Numbered from the stretch's first letter, positions 8,873 to 17,774 are shown. The stretch is 50,868 bases of DNA from Rhizobacter sp. (GCA_025355745.1 JANXZA010000227.1:1-50868), one strand, 5' to 3'. Notes: a model not told the origin generated them from the letters alone. A program made the numbers and translations.

Positions 8873-9721
8873 ATGGCTGTTGCCCCGAAAGCGAACGCGT
8901 CGTCCACCTTCGAGATCAAGAGCGCCGCCTTGACGCTGGTGGCCGTGGCGATCAAGACCGTCGACCTGGCGCGGCTCGACCAGGGCCTAACGTCGCGCTT
9001 CGGCGGCAACGGCACGCCGTTCGACCAGGAGCCGGTGGCGATCGACCTGTCGGCCTTGCGCGAGGCCGACGACGCGGTCGACTTCATCGCCCTCATGGCG
9101 CTGCTGCGCACGCACGGCATGGTGCCAATCGCGGTGCGTGGCGGCAGTGCGGCGCAGATGGATACGGCCTCTGCGGCCGGCCTGGCCGAAGCGCACCCGC
9201 ATGCGCCCGGCGTGCCGGCGGTCCGGGCCGAGGCGGTGGTGGTCCCGGCGCCAATAACTCGCGCCCCGGCACCGGCCCCGGCACCGGCCGCGGCCGCTGT
9301 GGTCGCCGCTGCGCCGGCCACTTCCGCGGCACCACCAGCGCCAACGCCAACGCCCGCCGCACCGGTGCCACCGACGCCGCCGAGGCGCCACGCCGTCGTC
9401 GTCGACAAGCCGCTGCGCTCGGGCCAGCAGGTCTATGCGAAGGATGCCGACCTGATCGTGCTGGCGGTCGTGAGCTTCGGTGCCGAAGTCATCGCCGACG
9501 GCAACATCCACGTCTACGCGCCGCTGCGCGGCCGGGCCCTGGCCGGCGCGCATGGCGACACCTCGGCGCGCATCTTCACCACTTGCCTGGAGCCGCAGCT
9601 GGTGTCGATCGCCGGCATCTACCGCACTACCGAAAAAGAGCTGCCGGCCGACGTGCTCGGCAAGCCCGCGCAGGTCTGGCTCGATGGCGACAGTTTGGTC
9701 ATCGAGCCGCTCACGCATTGA
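8873..9721 (+). CDS. minC: Septum site-determining protein MinC
   Basis: This 282-residue division inhibitor blocks FtsZ ring formation away from midcell. The N-terminal domain ([19 protein letters not shown]) and the C-terminal beta-helix domain ([57 protein letters not shown]) are both intact. They are joined by a long, low-complexity Ala/Pro linker at roughly residues 123-172, longer and more repetitive than in E. coli. The C-terminal domain binds MinD. It is first in minCDE, in the standard order, with a 40-base gap to minD. Confidence 0.97.
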   Translation: MAVAPKANASSTFEIKSAALTLVAVAIKTVDLARLDQGLTSRFGGNGTPFDQEPVAIDLSALREADDAVDFIALMALLRTHGMVPIAVRGGSAAQMDTASAAGLAEAHPHAPGVPAVRAEAVVVPAPITRAPAPAPAPAAAAVVAAAPATSAAPPAPTPTPAAPVPPTPPRRHAVVVDKPLRSGQQVYAKDADLIVLAVVSFGAEVIADGNIHVYAPLRGRALAGAHGDTSARIFTTCLEPQLVSIAGIYRTTEKELPADVLGKPAQVWLDGDSLVIEPLTH

Positions 9722-9761
9722 ATGCAAACACCGCCCACACCGCTCACACCGCCCCACCGCC

Positions 9762-10781
9762 ATGACCATGCCGACTGAAACGCCCGTTAGCCCCGTTAGC
9801 CCCGTTAGCCCCGTCAGCCCCGTGACTCTCGCGCCACCCGCCACCCCCGACTCCCATGCCGTGCCCGACACGCCCGCCGTTGCCATCGCCGACCCGACTC
9901 CACCAGCCGCAGCCCCCGAAACCGCACCGGCCGCTGCCGCCGTGATCGAGCCCACGCCACCGCTGACGGCGCGCATCGTCGTCGTCACCTCCGGCAAGGG
10001 CGGCGTGGGCAAAACCACCACCAGCGCCAGCTTTGCCTCAGGCCTGGCGCTGGCCGGCCACAAGACGGCAGTGATCGACTTCGACGTCGGCCTGCGCAAC
10101 CTCGACCTCATCATGGGCTGCGAGCGACGCGTGGTCTACGACCTGATCAACGTGATCCAGAACGAGGCCAACCTGCACCAGGCGCTGATCAAGGACAAGC
10201 AGTGCGAGAACCTGTTCGTGCTCGCCGCTTCGCAGACGCGCGACAAGGACGCGCTGACCCAGGCCGGCGTCGAGAAGGTGCTGACCGACCTGTCGGCGAT
10301 GGGCTTCGAATACATCGTCTGCGACTCGCCGGCCGGCATCGAGACCGGCGCGATGATGGCGATGCACTTCGCCGACGAGGCGCTGGTGGTGACCAACCCC
10401 GAGGTCTCGTCGGTGCGCGACTCGGACCGCATCCTGGGCATGCTGGCCTCGAAGACGAAGCGGGCCATCGAAGGCCGCACGCCCATCAAGGAGCACCTGC
10501 TGATCACGCGCTACAACCCGAACCGGGTGCAGGGCGGCCAGATGCTGTCGCTGGGCGACATCAAGGACATTCTGCGCATCGGGCTGATCGGCGTGATCCC
10601 CGAGTCCGACACCGTGCTCGATGCCTCGAACCAGGGCGTGCCGGCGGTGCACCTGAGCGGCACGGATGTGTCGGAGGCCTACAAGGACGTGGTCGCGCGC
10701 TTCCTCGGCGAGAGCCGGCCGATGCGCTTCACCGAGGCTGCGAAACCCGGCTTCTTCAAGCGCGTGTTCGGCGCGAGGTGA
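9762..10781 (+). CDS. minD: Septum site-determining protein MinD with N-terminal Pro/Ala extension
   Basis: This membrane-associated ATPase oscillates with MinE and recruits MinC. The deviant Walker [10 protein letters not shown] begins at residue 78, followed by [17 protein letters not shown] and the C-terminal amphipathic membrane helix FFKRVFGAR. From the ATG at 9762 it is 339 residues, about 70 longer than usual: MinD normally starts just before the segment seen here at residue 71 ([11 protein letters not shown]). The extra part is Pro/Ala/Val-rich with four tandem PVS units. There is no clear Shine-Dalgarno before 9762. A GTG at 9942 would give a near-normal length, also without a good ribosome site, so the true start is open. 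Confidence 0.95.
   Translation: MTMPTETPVSPVSPVSPVSPVTLAPPATPDSHAVPDTPAVAIADPTPPAAAPETAPAAAAVIEPTPPLTARIVVVTSGKGGVGKTTTSASFASGLALAGHKTAVIDFDVGLRNLDLIMGCERRVVYDLINVIQNEANLHQALIKDKQCENLFVLAASQTRDKDALTQAGVEKVLTDLSAMGFEYIVCDSPAGIETGAMMAMHFADEALVVTNPEVSSVRDSDRILGMLASKTKRAIEGRTPIKEHLLITRYNPNRVQGGQMLSLGDIKDILRIGLIGVIPESDTVLDASNQGVPAVHLSGTDVSEAYKDVVARFLGESRPMRFTEAAKPGFFKRVFGAR
9783..9827 (+). repeat. 9-base tandem repeat inside the minD 5' region
   Basis: CCCGTTAGC occurs three times perfectly (9783-9809) and once with one change (9810-9818), then a partial unit. In the minD frame each unit reads Pro-Val-Ser. Because the unit is a multiple of three, copy-number change would alter only the length of the extension. 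Confidence 0.8.
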
Positions 10782-10786
10782 GAGCG

Positions 10787-11050
10787 ATGTCGTTCCTCTC
10801 TTTCCTGCTGGGCGAAAAGAAGAAGACCGCGAGTGTGGCCAAGGAGCGGCTGCAGATCATCCTCGCGCATGAGCGCAGCGGCCGCGGTGCGAGCCGGCCC
10901 GACTACCTGCCGGCGCTGCAGCGCGAGCTGATCGCGGTGATCTCGAAGTACGTGTCGATCCGGCCCGAGGACATCCGGGTGAATCTGGAGCGGCAGGACA
11001 ACCTCGAGGTACTGGAGGTGAAGATCGAGTTGCCGGAGGGTGTGCGGTAG
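10787..11050 (+). CDS. minE: Cell division topological specificity factor MinE
   Basis: This 87-residue protein displaces MinC from MinD and stimulates MinD ATPase, which sets the pole-to-pole oscillation. The N-terminal membrane/MinD-contact segment ([29 protein letters not shown]) and the topological-specificity domain ([17 protein letters not shown], then [14 protein letters not shown]) are complete. It starts five bases after the minD stop. Its tail faces the convergent dehydrogenase gene across 46 bases. Confidence 0.97.
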   Translation: MSFLSFLLGEKKKTASVAKERLQIILAHERSGRGASRPDYLPALQRELIAVISKYVSIRPEDIRVNLERQDNLEVLEVKIELPEGVR

Positions 11051-11096
11051 GGGGTGCTTGCCGGCTGCGCCGACAAGCAAACCATCTCCAAGCCTC

Positions 11097-12203
11097 TCAA
11101 CACCCCCTTGCCACCAACTCCGCGATCGCCGCCCCCATCTGCACCGTCGACGCCTCACCCCCCAGATCCCCCGTGCGTGGCCCTTGCGCCAGCACCTGCT
11201 CGATGGCCCGCACGATGGCATCGTGCGCAGCCCGCCCCGCGCCCTGCCCTTGGCCCAGAAAATCGAGCATCAGCGCGGCCGACCAGATCATCGCCACCGG
11301 GTTCGCAATGCCGCGCCCGAAGATATCGGGCGCCGAGCCATGCACCGGCTCGAACAGCGACGGAAACGCGCGCTCCGGGTTCAGGTTCGCCGACGGCGCC
11401 AGGCCGATCGTGCCGGTGCACGCCGGCCCGAGATCCGACAGGATGTCGCCGAACAGGTTCGACGCCACCACCACATCGAAGCGCGTCGGTTCCAGCACGA
11501 AGCGCGCCGACAGGATGTCGATGTGCTGCTTGTCGACCGTGACCTCGGGGTAACCGGCGGCCACCGCATCGGCGCGCCCGTCCCACCACGGCATGCTGAT
11601 CGCGATGCCGTTCGACTTGGTCGCCACCGTCAGGTGCTTGCGCGCTCGCGACTGCGCCAGTTCGAAGGCGTACTTCAGGACGCGGTCGGTGCCATGGCGC
11701 GAGAACACCGACTCCTGGATCACGATCTCGCGCTCGGTGCCGGCATACATCACCCCGCCAAGGTTGGTGTACTCGCCTTCGGTGTTCTCGCGCACGACGA
11801 AGAAGTCGATGTCGCCGGGGCGGCGCGGCGCACCGCGCTTGTCGACCAGCGGGCACGGCACGCCATCGAACAGCCGCACCGGGCGCAGGTTGATGTACTG
11901 GTCGAACTCGCGCCGGAACTTCAGCAGCGAGCCCCACAGCGAGACATGATCGGGCACCGTCGCCGGCCAGCCGACGGCACCGAACAGCAGCGCGTCCATG
12001 CCCTGCAACTGCGCCTTCCAGTCGTCCGGCATCATCTGGCCGGTGGCGGTGTAGTAGTCGCAGCTCGCCCACGCGATCGGCGTCAAGGCCAGCTCGATGG
12101 CGAAGCGGCGCGCCGCGACATCGAGCACGCGCAGCGCTTCCGGCATCACCTCTTTGCCGATGCCGTCGCCGGGGATCACGGCGACCTTGAAGGCCGCGTT
12201 CAT
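11097..12203 (-). CDS. Tartrate/D-malate-type dehydrogenase (isocitrate/isopropylmalate dehydrogenase family)
   Basis: This 368-residue NAD-dependent beta-decarboxylating dehydrogenase has the family N-terminus VAVIPGDGIGKEV, substrate arginines in LLKFRREFDQYINLRPV, VVRENTEGEYTNLGG, and the metal-binding segment DVVVASNLFGDILSDL. The end LFEPVHGSAPDIFGRGIANP is the NAD-binding loop. The GAVGWP and IRENTEGEY(T/S) signatures and the length fit tartrate dehydrogenase/decarboxylase or D-malate dehydrogenase (TtuC/DmlA) rather than LeuB. The start overlaps the upstream hydrolase stop as ATGA, so the two are translationally coupled. Confidence 0.88.
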   Translation of the reverse strand: MNAAFKVAVIPGDGIGKEVMPEALRVLDVAARRFAIELALTPIAWASCDYYTATGQMMPDDWKAQLQGMDALLFGAVGWPATVPDHVSLWGSLLKFRREFDQYINLRPVRLFDGVPCPLVDKRGAPRRPGDIDFFVVRENTEGEYTNLGGVMYAGTEREIVIQESVFSRHGTDRVLKYAFELAQSRARKHLTVATKSNGIAISMPWWDGRADAVAAGYPEVTVDKQHIDILSARFVLEPTRFDVVVASNLFGDILSDLGPACTGTIGLAPSANLNPERAFPSLFEPVHGSAPDIFGRGIANPVAMIWSAALMLDFLGQGQGAGRAAHDAIVRAIEQVLAQGPRTGDLGGEASTVQMGAAIAELVARGC

Positions 12204-13072
12204 GGCTTGTCTCGCACTGCCTTTGCCCCTGCCCCTGCCCCTGCCCCTGCCCCTGCCCCTGCGCCGGCCTTTGCACCCAGCGCCGCCCTGCCGCACGGGT
12301 ACGCCGCGCGCCGCCACCCGCTGCGCTCGAACGGCTGCCACTGACCTTCGGCCTGGGCCAGGCGATCGGCCACCGCGAACAGCACGGTCGGGTTCACGGC
12401 CATGCCGACATGGCTGCTGACGACCTCGATGTTTTCGGCCAACGGCCCGGGCGCGCCGAGGCTGCTCTGCCAGGCCACCACGCCGTCGCTGCAGCTGTAG
12501 ATCGAGGTGGCCGGCATCGGCAAGACCCGCGTGACGTGCCGCCAGCGCTTCGGGTCGTGCGAGCTTTGCCGGCTGGTGAACTCGTAGACGCGCCACGCAT
12601 TGCTGGAACGTGGGTGGCCGGTGATCGGGCTGCCGAGCGAGATCACGCTGCGCACCGCGTCGGGCCGCTGCGCCGCCAGCGCGCGCGCGTACACACCGCC
12701 CAGGCTCTGGCCGACCAGGCTGACGCGCCGGCCGCTGTCGGCGTGCAGCTTGTCGAGCCGGGCCAGCATCGCCGCTTCGATGCCGGGGCGCGGGCCGTAG
12801 TTGCGCCCCAGGCCCCAGCCGTGCACTGCGTAGCCGCGGCCTCTCAGGAAGCGGCGCAGGAACCCGGTCGAGCCGTCGCTGGCGACCAGCCCCGGCAGCA
12901 CCAGCACCGGGTGGCCGTCGCCGCGCGGCGCGAAGCGCAGCCACGGCCACATCGCCAGGCCGGCGGCGAGTTCCCAGGTGGCGCGGGTTTCGAGCAGTTG
13001 CAGCCAGGCGGACGGCGGCGCGATGCGTGCGTCAAGCGCGAGGCCGGGGGTCGCAGCGGAGGTGGTGTTCAT
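12200..13072 (-). CDS. Alpha/beta hydrolase (esterase/lipase-like) with Gly-Ala repeat tail
   Basis: This 290-residue protein has the serine-hydrolase nucleophile elbow at S123 (LVGQSLGGVYAR), a preceding PVLVLPGLVASDGST oxyanion-type segment and a late SSHVGMAVNP that probably holds the catalytic histidine. The C-terminus carries an unusual (Gly-Ala)n run of about seven units followed by KAVRDKP, encoded by a perfect hexanucleotide repeat. The final codons overlap the dehydrogenase start. The substrate is unknown. The start at 13072 matches family length; the 46-codon extension upstream runs into a repeat-rich spacer. No clear ribosome site was seen. Confidence 0.8.
   Translation of the reverse strand: MNTTSAATPGLALDARIAPPSAWLQLLETRATWELAAGLAMWPWLRFAPRGDGHPVLVLPGLVASDGSTGFLRRFLRGRGYAVHGWGLGRNYGPRPGIEAAMLARLDKLHADSGRRVSLVGQSLGGVYARALAAQRPDAVRSVISLGSPITGHPRSSNAWRVYEFTSRQSSHDPKRWRHVTRVLPMPATSIYSCSDGVVAWQSSLGAPGPLAENIEVVSSHVGMAVNPTVLFAVADRLAQAEGQWQPFERSGWRRAAYPCGRAALGAKAGAGAGAGAGAGAGAKAVRDKP
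12225..12260. repeat. Six perfect copies of a hexanucleotide (GCCCCT on + strand)
   Basis: Six uninterrupted copies of GCCCCT lie inside the 3' end of the alpha/beta hydrolase gene, encoding alternating Gly and Ala on the minus strand. The unit length preserves frame, so slippage would lengthen or shorten the tail without truncating the protein. Confidence 0.95.
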
Positions 13073-13100
13073 CGGGTTGGGTGCGCGTTTGCGTTCGTGG

Positions 13101-13124
13101 GTGCGTTGGCGTGTGCGTTGGCGT
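13101..13124. repeat. Two copies of a 12-base tandem repeat before the hydrolase gene
   Basis: GTGCGTTGGCGT occurs twice in tandem in the 79-base spacer between the TetR gene stop and the hydrolase start. No promoter is obvious here. It may be a simple slippage product. Confidence 0.6.
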
Positions 13125-13151
13125 GTGCATTCATTCTTGGCCACAGCCGCG

Positions 13152-13820
13152 TTATCGCAGGTACTTCGAGCGCAGGTAATTGAGGTAGTCCCGCGCCTCG
13201 CCGACCACATAGGGAGACAGCACGGTCAGCGTGTAGTACGCGGCCAACGCCGGCTCGGCGTGGGGGTTTGAGGGGGAGCCGGACGCACGCTTCGGATCAC
13301 GCTTCGCATCACGTCTTGGCATCAGCCGCTTGAACGAGAACCAACAGGTCGTCGCGAAGACGATCTGCAGCGCCAGCATTTCGACCTGTTCGGCATTCGC
13401 GTCGATCACGCCTGCATCGCGCAGCCCCACGCAAAGCTGCTTTGCGCAGAGCAGGTTGCGCGCCGTCAGCGCCTGCGCGCGCGCCTCGAGCTCGGGGCAT
13501 TCGTGCAGCAGGTAATCGACATCGCGGTAGATGAAGCGGTACTCGTTCAGGGTCTCGAACGTGAGGTGCAGCGAGAGCCAAAGATCGTCGAGCGCATCGA
13601 CCGAAGCAGCTGCGTCCATGCAGGCCGCGAGCCGCTCTTCGAAGCGCCGGTACAGCCCGGCAACGACGAGCCGCTTGCTCTTGAAGTGGTAGTGCAGGTT
13701 GCCCGGGCTGATGCCGAGTTCGGCCGCCATGCGGTGCGTCGAGACCGAGGCCAGCCCTTCCTCGTTGAACAGCACCAGGCTGGTCGCGAGGATGCGCTCA
13801 CGGGTGCTCGGGGCAGCCAT
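13152..13820 (-). CDS. TetR/AcrR family transcriptional regulator
   Basis: This 222-residue protein has the N-terminal TetR helix-turn-helix: ATSLVLFNEEGLASVSTHRM, then AAELGISPGNLHYHFKSK, where GNLHYHF is the recognition helix. The ligand domain has the FIYRDVDYLLHECPEL pattern seen in many Burkholderiales regulators of this type. It lies between the hydrolase and two phasin-like genes on the same strand. Its stop is 79 bases before the hydrolase, so it may control that gene or the phasins; this is inference. Confidence 0.88.
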   Translation of the reverse strand: MAAPSTRERILATSLVLFNEEGLASVSTHRMAAELGISPGNLHYHFKSKRLVVAGLYRRFEERLAACMDAAASVDALDDLWLSLHLTFETLNEYRFIYRDVDYLLHECPELEARAQALTARNLLCAKQLCVGLRDAGVIDANAEQVEMLALQIVFATTCWFSFKRLMPRRDAKRDPKRASGSPSNPHAEPALAAYYTLTVLSPYVVGEARDYLNYLRSKYLR

Positions 13821-13857
13821 TCGCGATAGACGTTCAGCGCTTGACTTGTTCGGCAGT

Positions 13858-14304
13858 TCAGCGCTTGCGCTGTGCCGCTTCGAGACGCCGCAGCGTCTGG
13901 TTCAGCTCGGTGACCTGGTCGATCAGCGTCTGCAAGGCCGGCGCCGAAGGCATGCCCATGCGCTCCAGCGCATGCGCGACGCGCTGGTCGAACACGGCCT
14001 CGAACTTGCGCAGGCCGAAGGCTTCTTCGGCCTTGTCGGCGGCGGCGCGGCCGATCGCCGGCCACGACTGTTTCGGGTCGATGCCGAGCAATGACTCGAA
14101 GATGCGGCTCTGGTGCTGCACGACGTCGTCGCGCACCGTGCCGAGCGCCTTCAGGCCGGCGCGCAGCAAGTTGCGCTTGGGGGCGGGTTCAGCCGATGGG
14201 ACTGCGCGCTTCGCCGCAGCGACCGTCGCGCGTTGGCCCGGCTTGCGCGGTGCAGCGCGCTTCAACGCCGGTCTCGCGCCCGGGCGGCTCGTCTTGGTGA
14301 CCAT
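13858..14304 (-). CDS. Phasin family protein (PhaI/PhaF-like, PHA granule-associated)
   Basis: This 148-residue protein has a basic Ala/Lys/Pro-rich N-terminus (residues 1-45, repeated KRA, AAKRAVP) and a PhaI-like helical body: GLKALGTVRDDVVQHQSRIFESLL, FGLRKFEAVFDQRVAHALERMGMP. It ends in a predicted coiled coil, LIDQVTELNQTLRRLEAAQ. Phasins coat polyhydroxyalkanoate granules. The basic Ala-Lys segment resembles the DNA-binding tail of PhaF but sits at the opposite end. The start at 14304 has AAGAAGGGG upstream. It ends 37 bases before the TetR start codon. Confidence 0.8.
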   Translation of the reverse strand: MVTKTSRPGARPALKRAAPRKPGQRATVAAAKRAVPSAEPAPKRNLLRAGLKALGTVRDDVVQHQSRIFESLLGIDPKQSWPAIGRAAADKAEEAFGLRKFEAVFDQRVAHALERMGMPSAPALQTLIDQVTELNQTLRRLEAAQRKR

Positions 14305-14372
14305 GGTGAACCCCTTCTTCGAACCATCTAACGAACAGGCGCGGCACATGCCGCGCCCGACCGCAGACTATC

Positions 14373-14939
14373 TCAGGCGCGGGCCTTGATGCGGCGCACG
14401 GCCTTCTTCACGGTGCGCGTTGCAGCCTTGGTCGCTTCGACAACTTCGACCACATCGGCTTCGATCGCATCGACGCTGACATTGTTCACGCGCGCGGCGA
14501 TGCGCTTCGTGCCCTTGACGACGCGGTGCGCGATTTCGAGCGACACCTGGGCGACCGGCATCGACAGGCTGCCGGCCGTCGTGATGGCCGTTGTGTCGAA
14601 TGCAATTTCGACGCGCTGCGCGGTGCTGGCCAGGCGCTGGATGCCGCCCTTGACGCCGCCACTCAGCAGGTCGATGGCCTGGTCGGCGCGGTCGGCGCTG
14701 CCGATGAAGCCGCTTTCGACGAAGCCGGCAAGTTGCTGCTGGGTGTTGATCAGGCTGTTGCGAACAGCGGCAGTCACCAGCGGCAGCGAGCGCGCATTCA
14801 GGAACTCGGCATAGCGCGTGTTCGTGCCGTTCACGACGCGCTGCACGCCGTCGCGGTAGGCGCCGACCAGCAACTTGCCAGCCTGGTTGTATTGACCGAC
14901 GACCGAGGTGGCGACCGAGCTGAGGGATTGGGTGTGCAT
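14373..14939 (-). CDS. Phasin-like helical protein
   Basis: This 188-residue, signal-less, mostly helical protein begins MHTQSLSSVATSVVGQYNQAGKLLVGAY and ends in a basic tail, ATRTVKKAVRRIKARA. The amphipathic helices and the position beside a phasin gene suggest a second granule-surface protein, but I do not recognise a defining motif. The start at 14939 has GGAG at good spacing; the upstream extension lacks one. It is separated by 68 bases from the phasin gene and probably shares its transcript. Confidence 0.65.
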   Translation of the reverse strand: MHTQSLSSVATSVVGQYNQAGKLLVGAYRDGVQRVVNGTNTRYAEFLNARSLPLVTAAVRNSLINTQQQLAGFVESGFIGSADRADQAIDLLSGGVKGGIQRLASTAQRVEIAFDTTAITTAGSLSMPVAQVSLEIAHRVVKGTKRIAARVNNVSVDAIEADVVEVVEATKAATRTVKKAVRRIKARA

Positions 14940-15504
14940 GAAAATTCTCCGTGAGGTTGATGGAACATCTGGGGGGTCGCAGCACTTCGAGATTCGATGC
15001 TGCCTGCGGCCACTCGATGCACCGATCATCTGCGCGAAGGGCTAGGTGTTGAAAGCTAGAAGGGTGCGAAAGTTAGGGCAGATGGACTAGCGTGTGGCGG
15101 CGGACGAGCCACGCTACGCGAATTGCCCGCCTTGTCTTACCCAAGGAATCGGTGCATCAAGAATCGAAAGACGCCCGGAAGTTCACGCTGTTCCAACGTC
15201 ACTGCACAGCTCAGCGCGGAATCATTGCTGAGCGGTACTGGCCGGGTTCGGCACCGCGATGAGCAGCGTCAAACATGATCAGCGACGCGGTGTTCCGGAC
15301 AAACGGCACGCGATCTTCGAGCCCGAAAAGCTGCGACGCAAGTTCGTGCAGCGCCCTCTCCGCCGTTTCTGCGGATTCGCACGACCACCAGCGGGCAATA
15401 GCCAAAGTCTGGTCGGCAAAGCCGGAAAAGGCTGATCGGGGCGGCTCGTCGCCAACTGGCAAAATTTCGCCGGGGACCCCCGGCGATCTTGCCAACGCAG
15501 TCGG
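14940..15504. other. Intergenic stretch between phasin-like gene and histidine kinase
   Basis: These 565 bases hold the phasin promoter region and the kinase terminator (15461-15486). A minus-strand 94-codon frame (15211-15495) opens with TTG inside that terminator and matches nothing I know; its middle (RWWSCESAETAERALHELASQ) looks protein-like, so it could be a gene remnant. I see no other feature. Confidence 0.5.
15461..15486 (-). terminator. Intrinsic terminator after the histidine kinase
   Basis: Nine-base complementary arms TCGCCGGGG and CCCCGGCGA are separated by two bases (15467-15486). On the minus strand they are followed by AAATTTT. The hairpin begins 19 bases after the kinase stop, matching a rho-independent terminator for the two-component operon. 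Confidence 0.7.
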
Positions 15505-16902
15505 TCACTTCGCACGGGATTCGCCAACAGCACTGACATCAGCGAACGCAATCGTCACGCTCGTGCCACCCCAGGGGCTGTCGGCGAGACTGACCTGCGC
15601 TCCATGCAAGGTCGCAATGTCGCGAACGATGGCCAGCCCAAGACCGCTGCCCTCGCCAGCAGCCCGCCGACCGCGGACGAAGCGCTCGAACACCGCGTCG
15701 CGTTCGTCCTCGTCGATACCGGGGCCCGAATCGGACACTCGAACCTGCACCGGGATGGCCGTCACCTCGACCACGACATGACCGCCCGCCGGCGTGTATC
15801 GGATAGCGTTGTCGATCAGGTTACCCAAGGCCTCGGCGATCAGGTCAGGCAACATGTTGGTCAGCACTGGCCGCGACACCGCGATGAGTTCGAGATCGAT
15901 GACCTTCGCGAGCGCATGGTCGGCATGGGCCGCTCCGACATCCTGCGCCAAGGCAACCAGATCATGGCAGCGAAATTCGAGATCGCCGCGCGTTTCAGGG
16001 TCAAGCCTTCCAAGGGCCAGAAGTTGTTGCACCAGCCGCGCGGTTCGTTGTGTGGCCTGGCTCAGTTCACCGATGACGGCGCGCGCCTCGTCGACGTCGG
16101 AGGCCTTCGCGGCGCGGGCCAGGCCGAGCTGCAAGCCCGCCAACGGCGTGCGCAACTGATGGGCGGCGGTGGCGGCGAACTGCCGCTCCCGGCTCAGCAT
16201 GTCTCGAATGCGCGCAAGCAGATCGTTAAGCGCCGCCGCGAAGGGTAAAAGTTCACGCGGCACATCCTCATCGCCGATGGGTTGCAGCGACGCGTGGGAG
16301 CGTTCGCTCCAGCGCGCGGCAATCATCTCCAGCGGGCGCACCGTGCGGCGTACGGCCAGCACGATGGTTCCTGCCGCAGCCAGAACCAATACAGCCATGG
16401 GCCAAAACACGAGCGCCAGTTCCTGCGCCGATCGCTGCCGCTTGACCTGCGTCTCGGCAACCATCACGGTGACTGCGGGGGCATCCATTTCGTCCAACTC
16501 GACGCTGGCAATCCGCACCATCCTGCCGTCAAATCTCGCCTCGTACGCGCGTCCTCGGCGGTATGTGGCCTCCCCCGTGCCGCTTCCCGGTATGCCTTCG
16601 CGCCCGGCCAGGAGCCGCTCGCCCTGCCTCACGCTGAAATAGGTGAGATCGTTGTCATCGAAGAGAAGAATGGTCTGCGCGATCGGCGGCAATTCAAGCG
16701 ATGCGCGCCCATGGTCGAACTTCACCAGCGAGGCGACCGAGTGAGCCGCGTCGAGCAGCCAGCGGTCGAACACGCGGTCGGTCAGGCGCTGCGCGGTGTA
16801 GGTGCCGAGCACGCCGGTGGCGGCAACGATGATCAGCAACGGCAGCATCAGCCGCAGCAGCAGGTCGCGCTTGAGCCACCGCGAGCGGCGCGACCGCTGC
16901 AT
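15505..16902 (-). CDS. Two-component sensor histidine kinase (metal/tricarboxylate-sensor type)
   Basis: This 465-residue kinase has a first membrane helix at about 13-38, a periplasmic sensor of the 2CSK_N type (residues 39-160: FDRWLLDAAHSVASLVKF, LLFDDNDLTYFSVRQ), a second helix at 163-184 and a HAMP-like linker. The H-box has H248 (AATAAHQLRTPLAGL), then the N-box NLIDNAIRYTP and G-boxes DSGPGID and GSGLGLAIV. It overlaps the response-regulator stop by one base (TGATG). Divergence from a heavy-metal RND operon suggests it senses periplasmic metal, as CzcS or CusS do; TctE-like organic-acid sensing is the alternative. Confidence 0.92.
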   Translation of the reverse strand: MQRSRRSRWLKRDLLLRLMLPLLIIVAATGVLGTYTAQRLTDRVFDRWLLDAAHSVASLVKFDHGRASLELPPIAQTILLFDDNDLTYFSVRQGERLLAGREGIPGSGTGEATYRRGRAYEARFDGRMVRIASVELDEMDAPAVTVMVAETQVKRQRSAQELALVFWPMAVLVLAAAGTIVLAVRRTVRPLEMIAARWSERSHASLQPIGDEDVPRELLPFAAALNDLLARIRDMLSRERQFAATAAHQLRTPLAGLQLGLARAAKASDVDEARAVIGELSQATQRTARLVQQLLALGRLDPETRGDLEFRCHDLVALAQDVGAAHADHALAKVIDLELIAVSRPVLTNMLPDLIAEALGNLIDNAIRYTPAGGHVVVEVTAIPVQVRVSDSGPGIDEDERDAVFERFVRGRRAAGEGSGLGLAIVRDIATLHGAQVSLADSPWGGTSVTIAFADVSAVGESRAK

Positions 16903-17597
16903 CAGAGCTTCTCCCCATTCGCAAGCAGTTCGAGTACGTAGCCGAAACCGCGCAGCGTGCGGATCGTTGCGCCCGAGCCGGCCAGCTTGCGGCGCAGCCG
17001 CGAGACGTAAAGCTCGGCCGCGCTGTCGCCGACCTCGAGGTTGCGCTCGGCCAGCGCATCGACGAGTGTGCGCTTGGGCAACAACCGGGGTGCACGAGCG
17101 ATCAGCAGTCCGAGCACTTCGAACTCTCGGGGCATCAGCTCCAGCGCGTGCTTGCCGACGTAAGCACGACCCTCGCCGCCCAGCCAACTGATGCAGCCGA
17201 AATGGAGGACCTCGCCCCGGGTCACCTGGCCGCGCCGCTGCAGAGCTTCGATGCGGGCATCCAGCTCATCCGGGTCGAAGGGCTTCACCAGGTAGTCGTC
17301 CGCTCCGCTGTTCAGACCGAAAATCCTGTCGGCGACCCGGTCGCGTGCGGTCAGCACGATCACGGGCGTCTGTCGGTCGTGCTGACGCAATCGCGCGAGC
17401 CAATCCACGCCGTCGCCGTCGGGCAAGCCGAGGTCCAGCACGATCAGGTCGAACGCAGGGCCTGCTGCGTCATGCGCGCAGGCCAGGTCGGCAGCGGTCA
17501 GGGTGCTGCAGGCTTCGACGCTCCAACCGCCCGTGTGCCACCTGAGCAGCAACTCACGCGCGATCACCGCATCGTCCTCGATCAACAGCAGCCGCAT
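16902..17597 (-). CDS. OmpR-family response regulator
   Basis: This 231-residue regulator has a receiver domain with acidic pocket E7/D8/D9, phospho-acceptor D55 (LIVLDLGLPDGDG) and conserved K105 (DDYLVKPFDPDEL). The C-terminal winged helix reads LELMPREFEVLGLLIARAPRLLPKRTLVDAL and ends VSRLRRKLAGSGATIRTLRGFGYVLE. The family subtype is QseB/PmrA-like. The start at 17597 fits the family N-terminus exactly. It is transcribed away from the efflux operon across a 177-base gap, the likely site of its target promoters. Confidence 0.93.
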   Translation of the reverse strand: MRLLLIEDDAVIARELLLRWHTGGWSVEACSTLTAADLACAHDAAGPAFDLIVLDLGLPDGDGVDWLARLRQHDRQTPVIVLTARDRVADRIFGLNSGADDYLVKPFDPDELDARIEALQRRGQVTRGEVLHFGCISWLGGEGRAYVGKHALELMPREFEVLGLLIARAPRLLPKRTLVDALAERNLEVGDSAAELYVSRLRRKLAGSGATIRTLRGFGYVLELLANGEKL

Positions 17598-17774
17598 GGC
17601 CGGCACTGTACCGGGCCACCCGAGGCAACGAGCCCCGTCACGATCTTCGCGGTGGCGCGACAACACCGAGGCGCAATCACAGGGGCATTGATAGGTGTTT
17701 GAAAGCTTGGCGCCGTAGGCTGCGGTGTGCCGTCGAAGCCAACCGTGGTTCTCGTCCGCGCTCCCCGGAACTTC

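Noticed and set aside
9783-9827. Short direct repeats as a CRISPR array
   Set aside because: The units are 9 bases with no spacers and lie in a reading frame; the same holds for the hexamer tracts at 12225, 40048 and 45456.
11097-12950. Single 617-codon minus-strand gene
   Set aside because: The frame merges a hydrolase shadow with the dehydrogenase; the family start and the ATGA overlap at 12203 define the real gene.
15211-15495. 94-codon minus-strand frame after the histidine kinase
   Set aside because: It opens with TTG inside the kinase terminator, has no ribosome site and matches no known family; kept only as a possible remnant.
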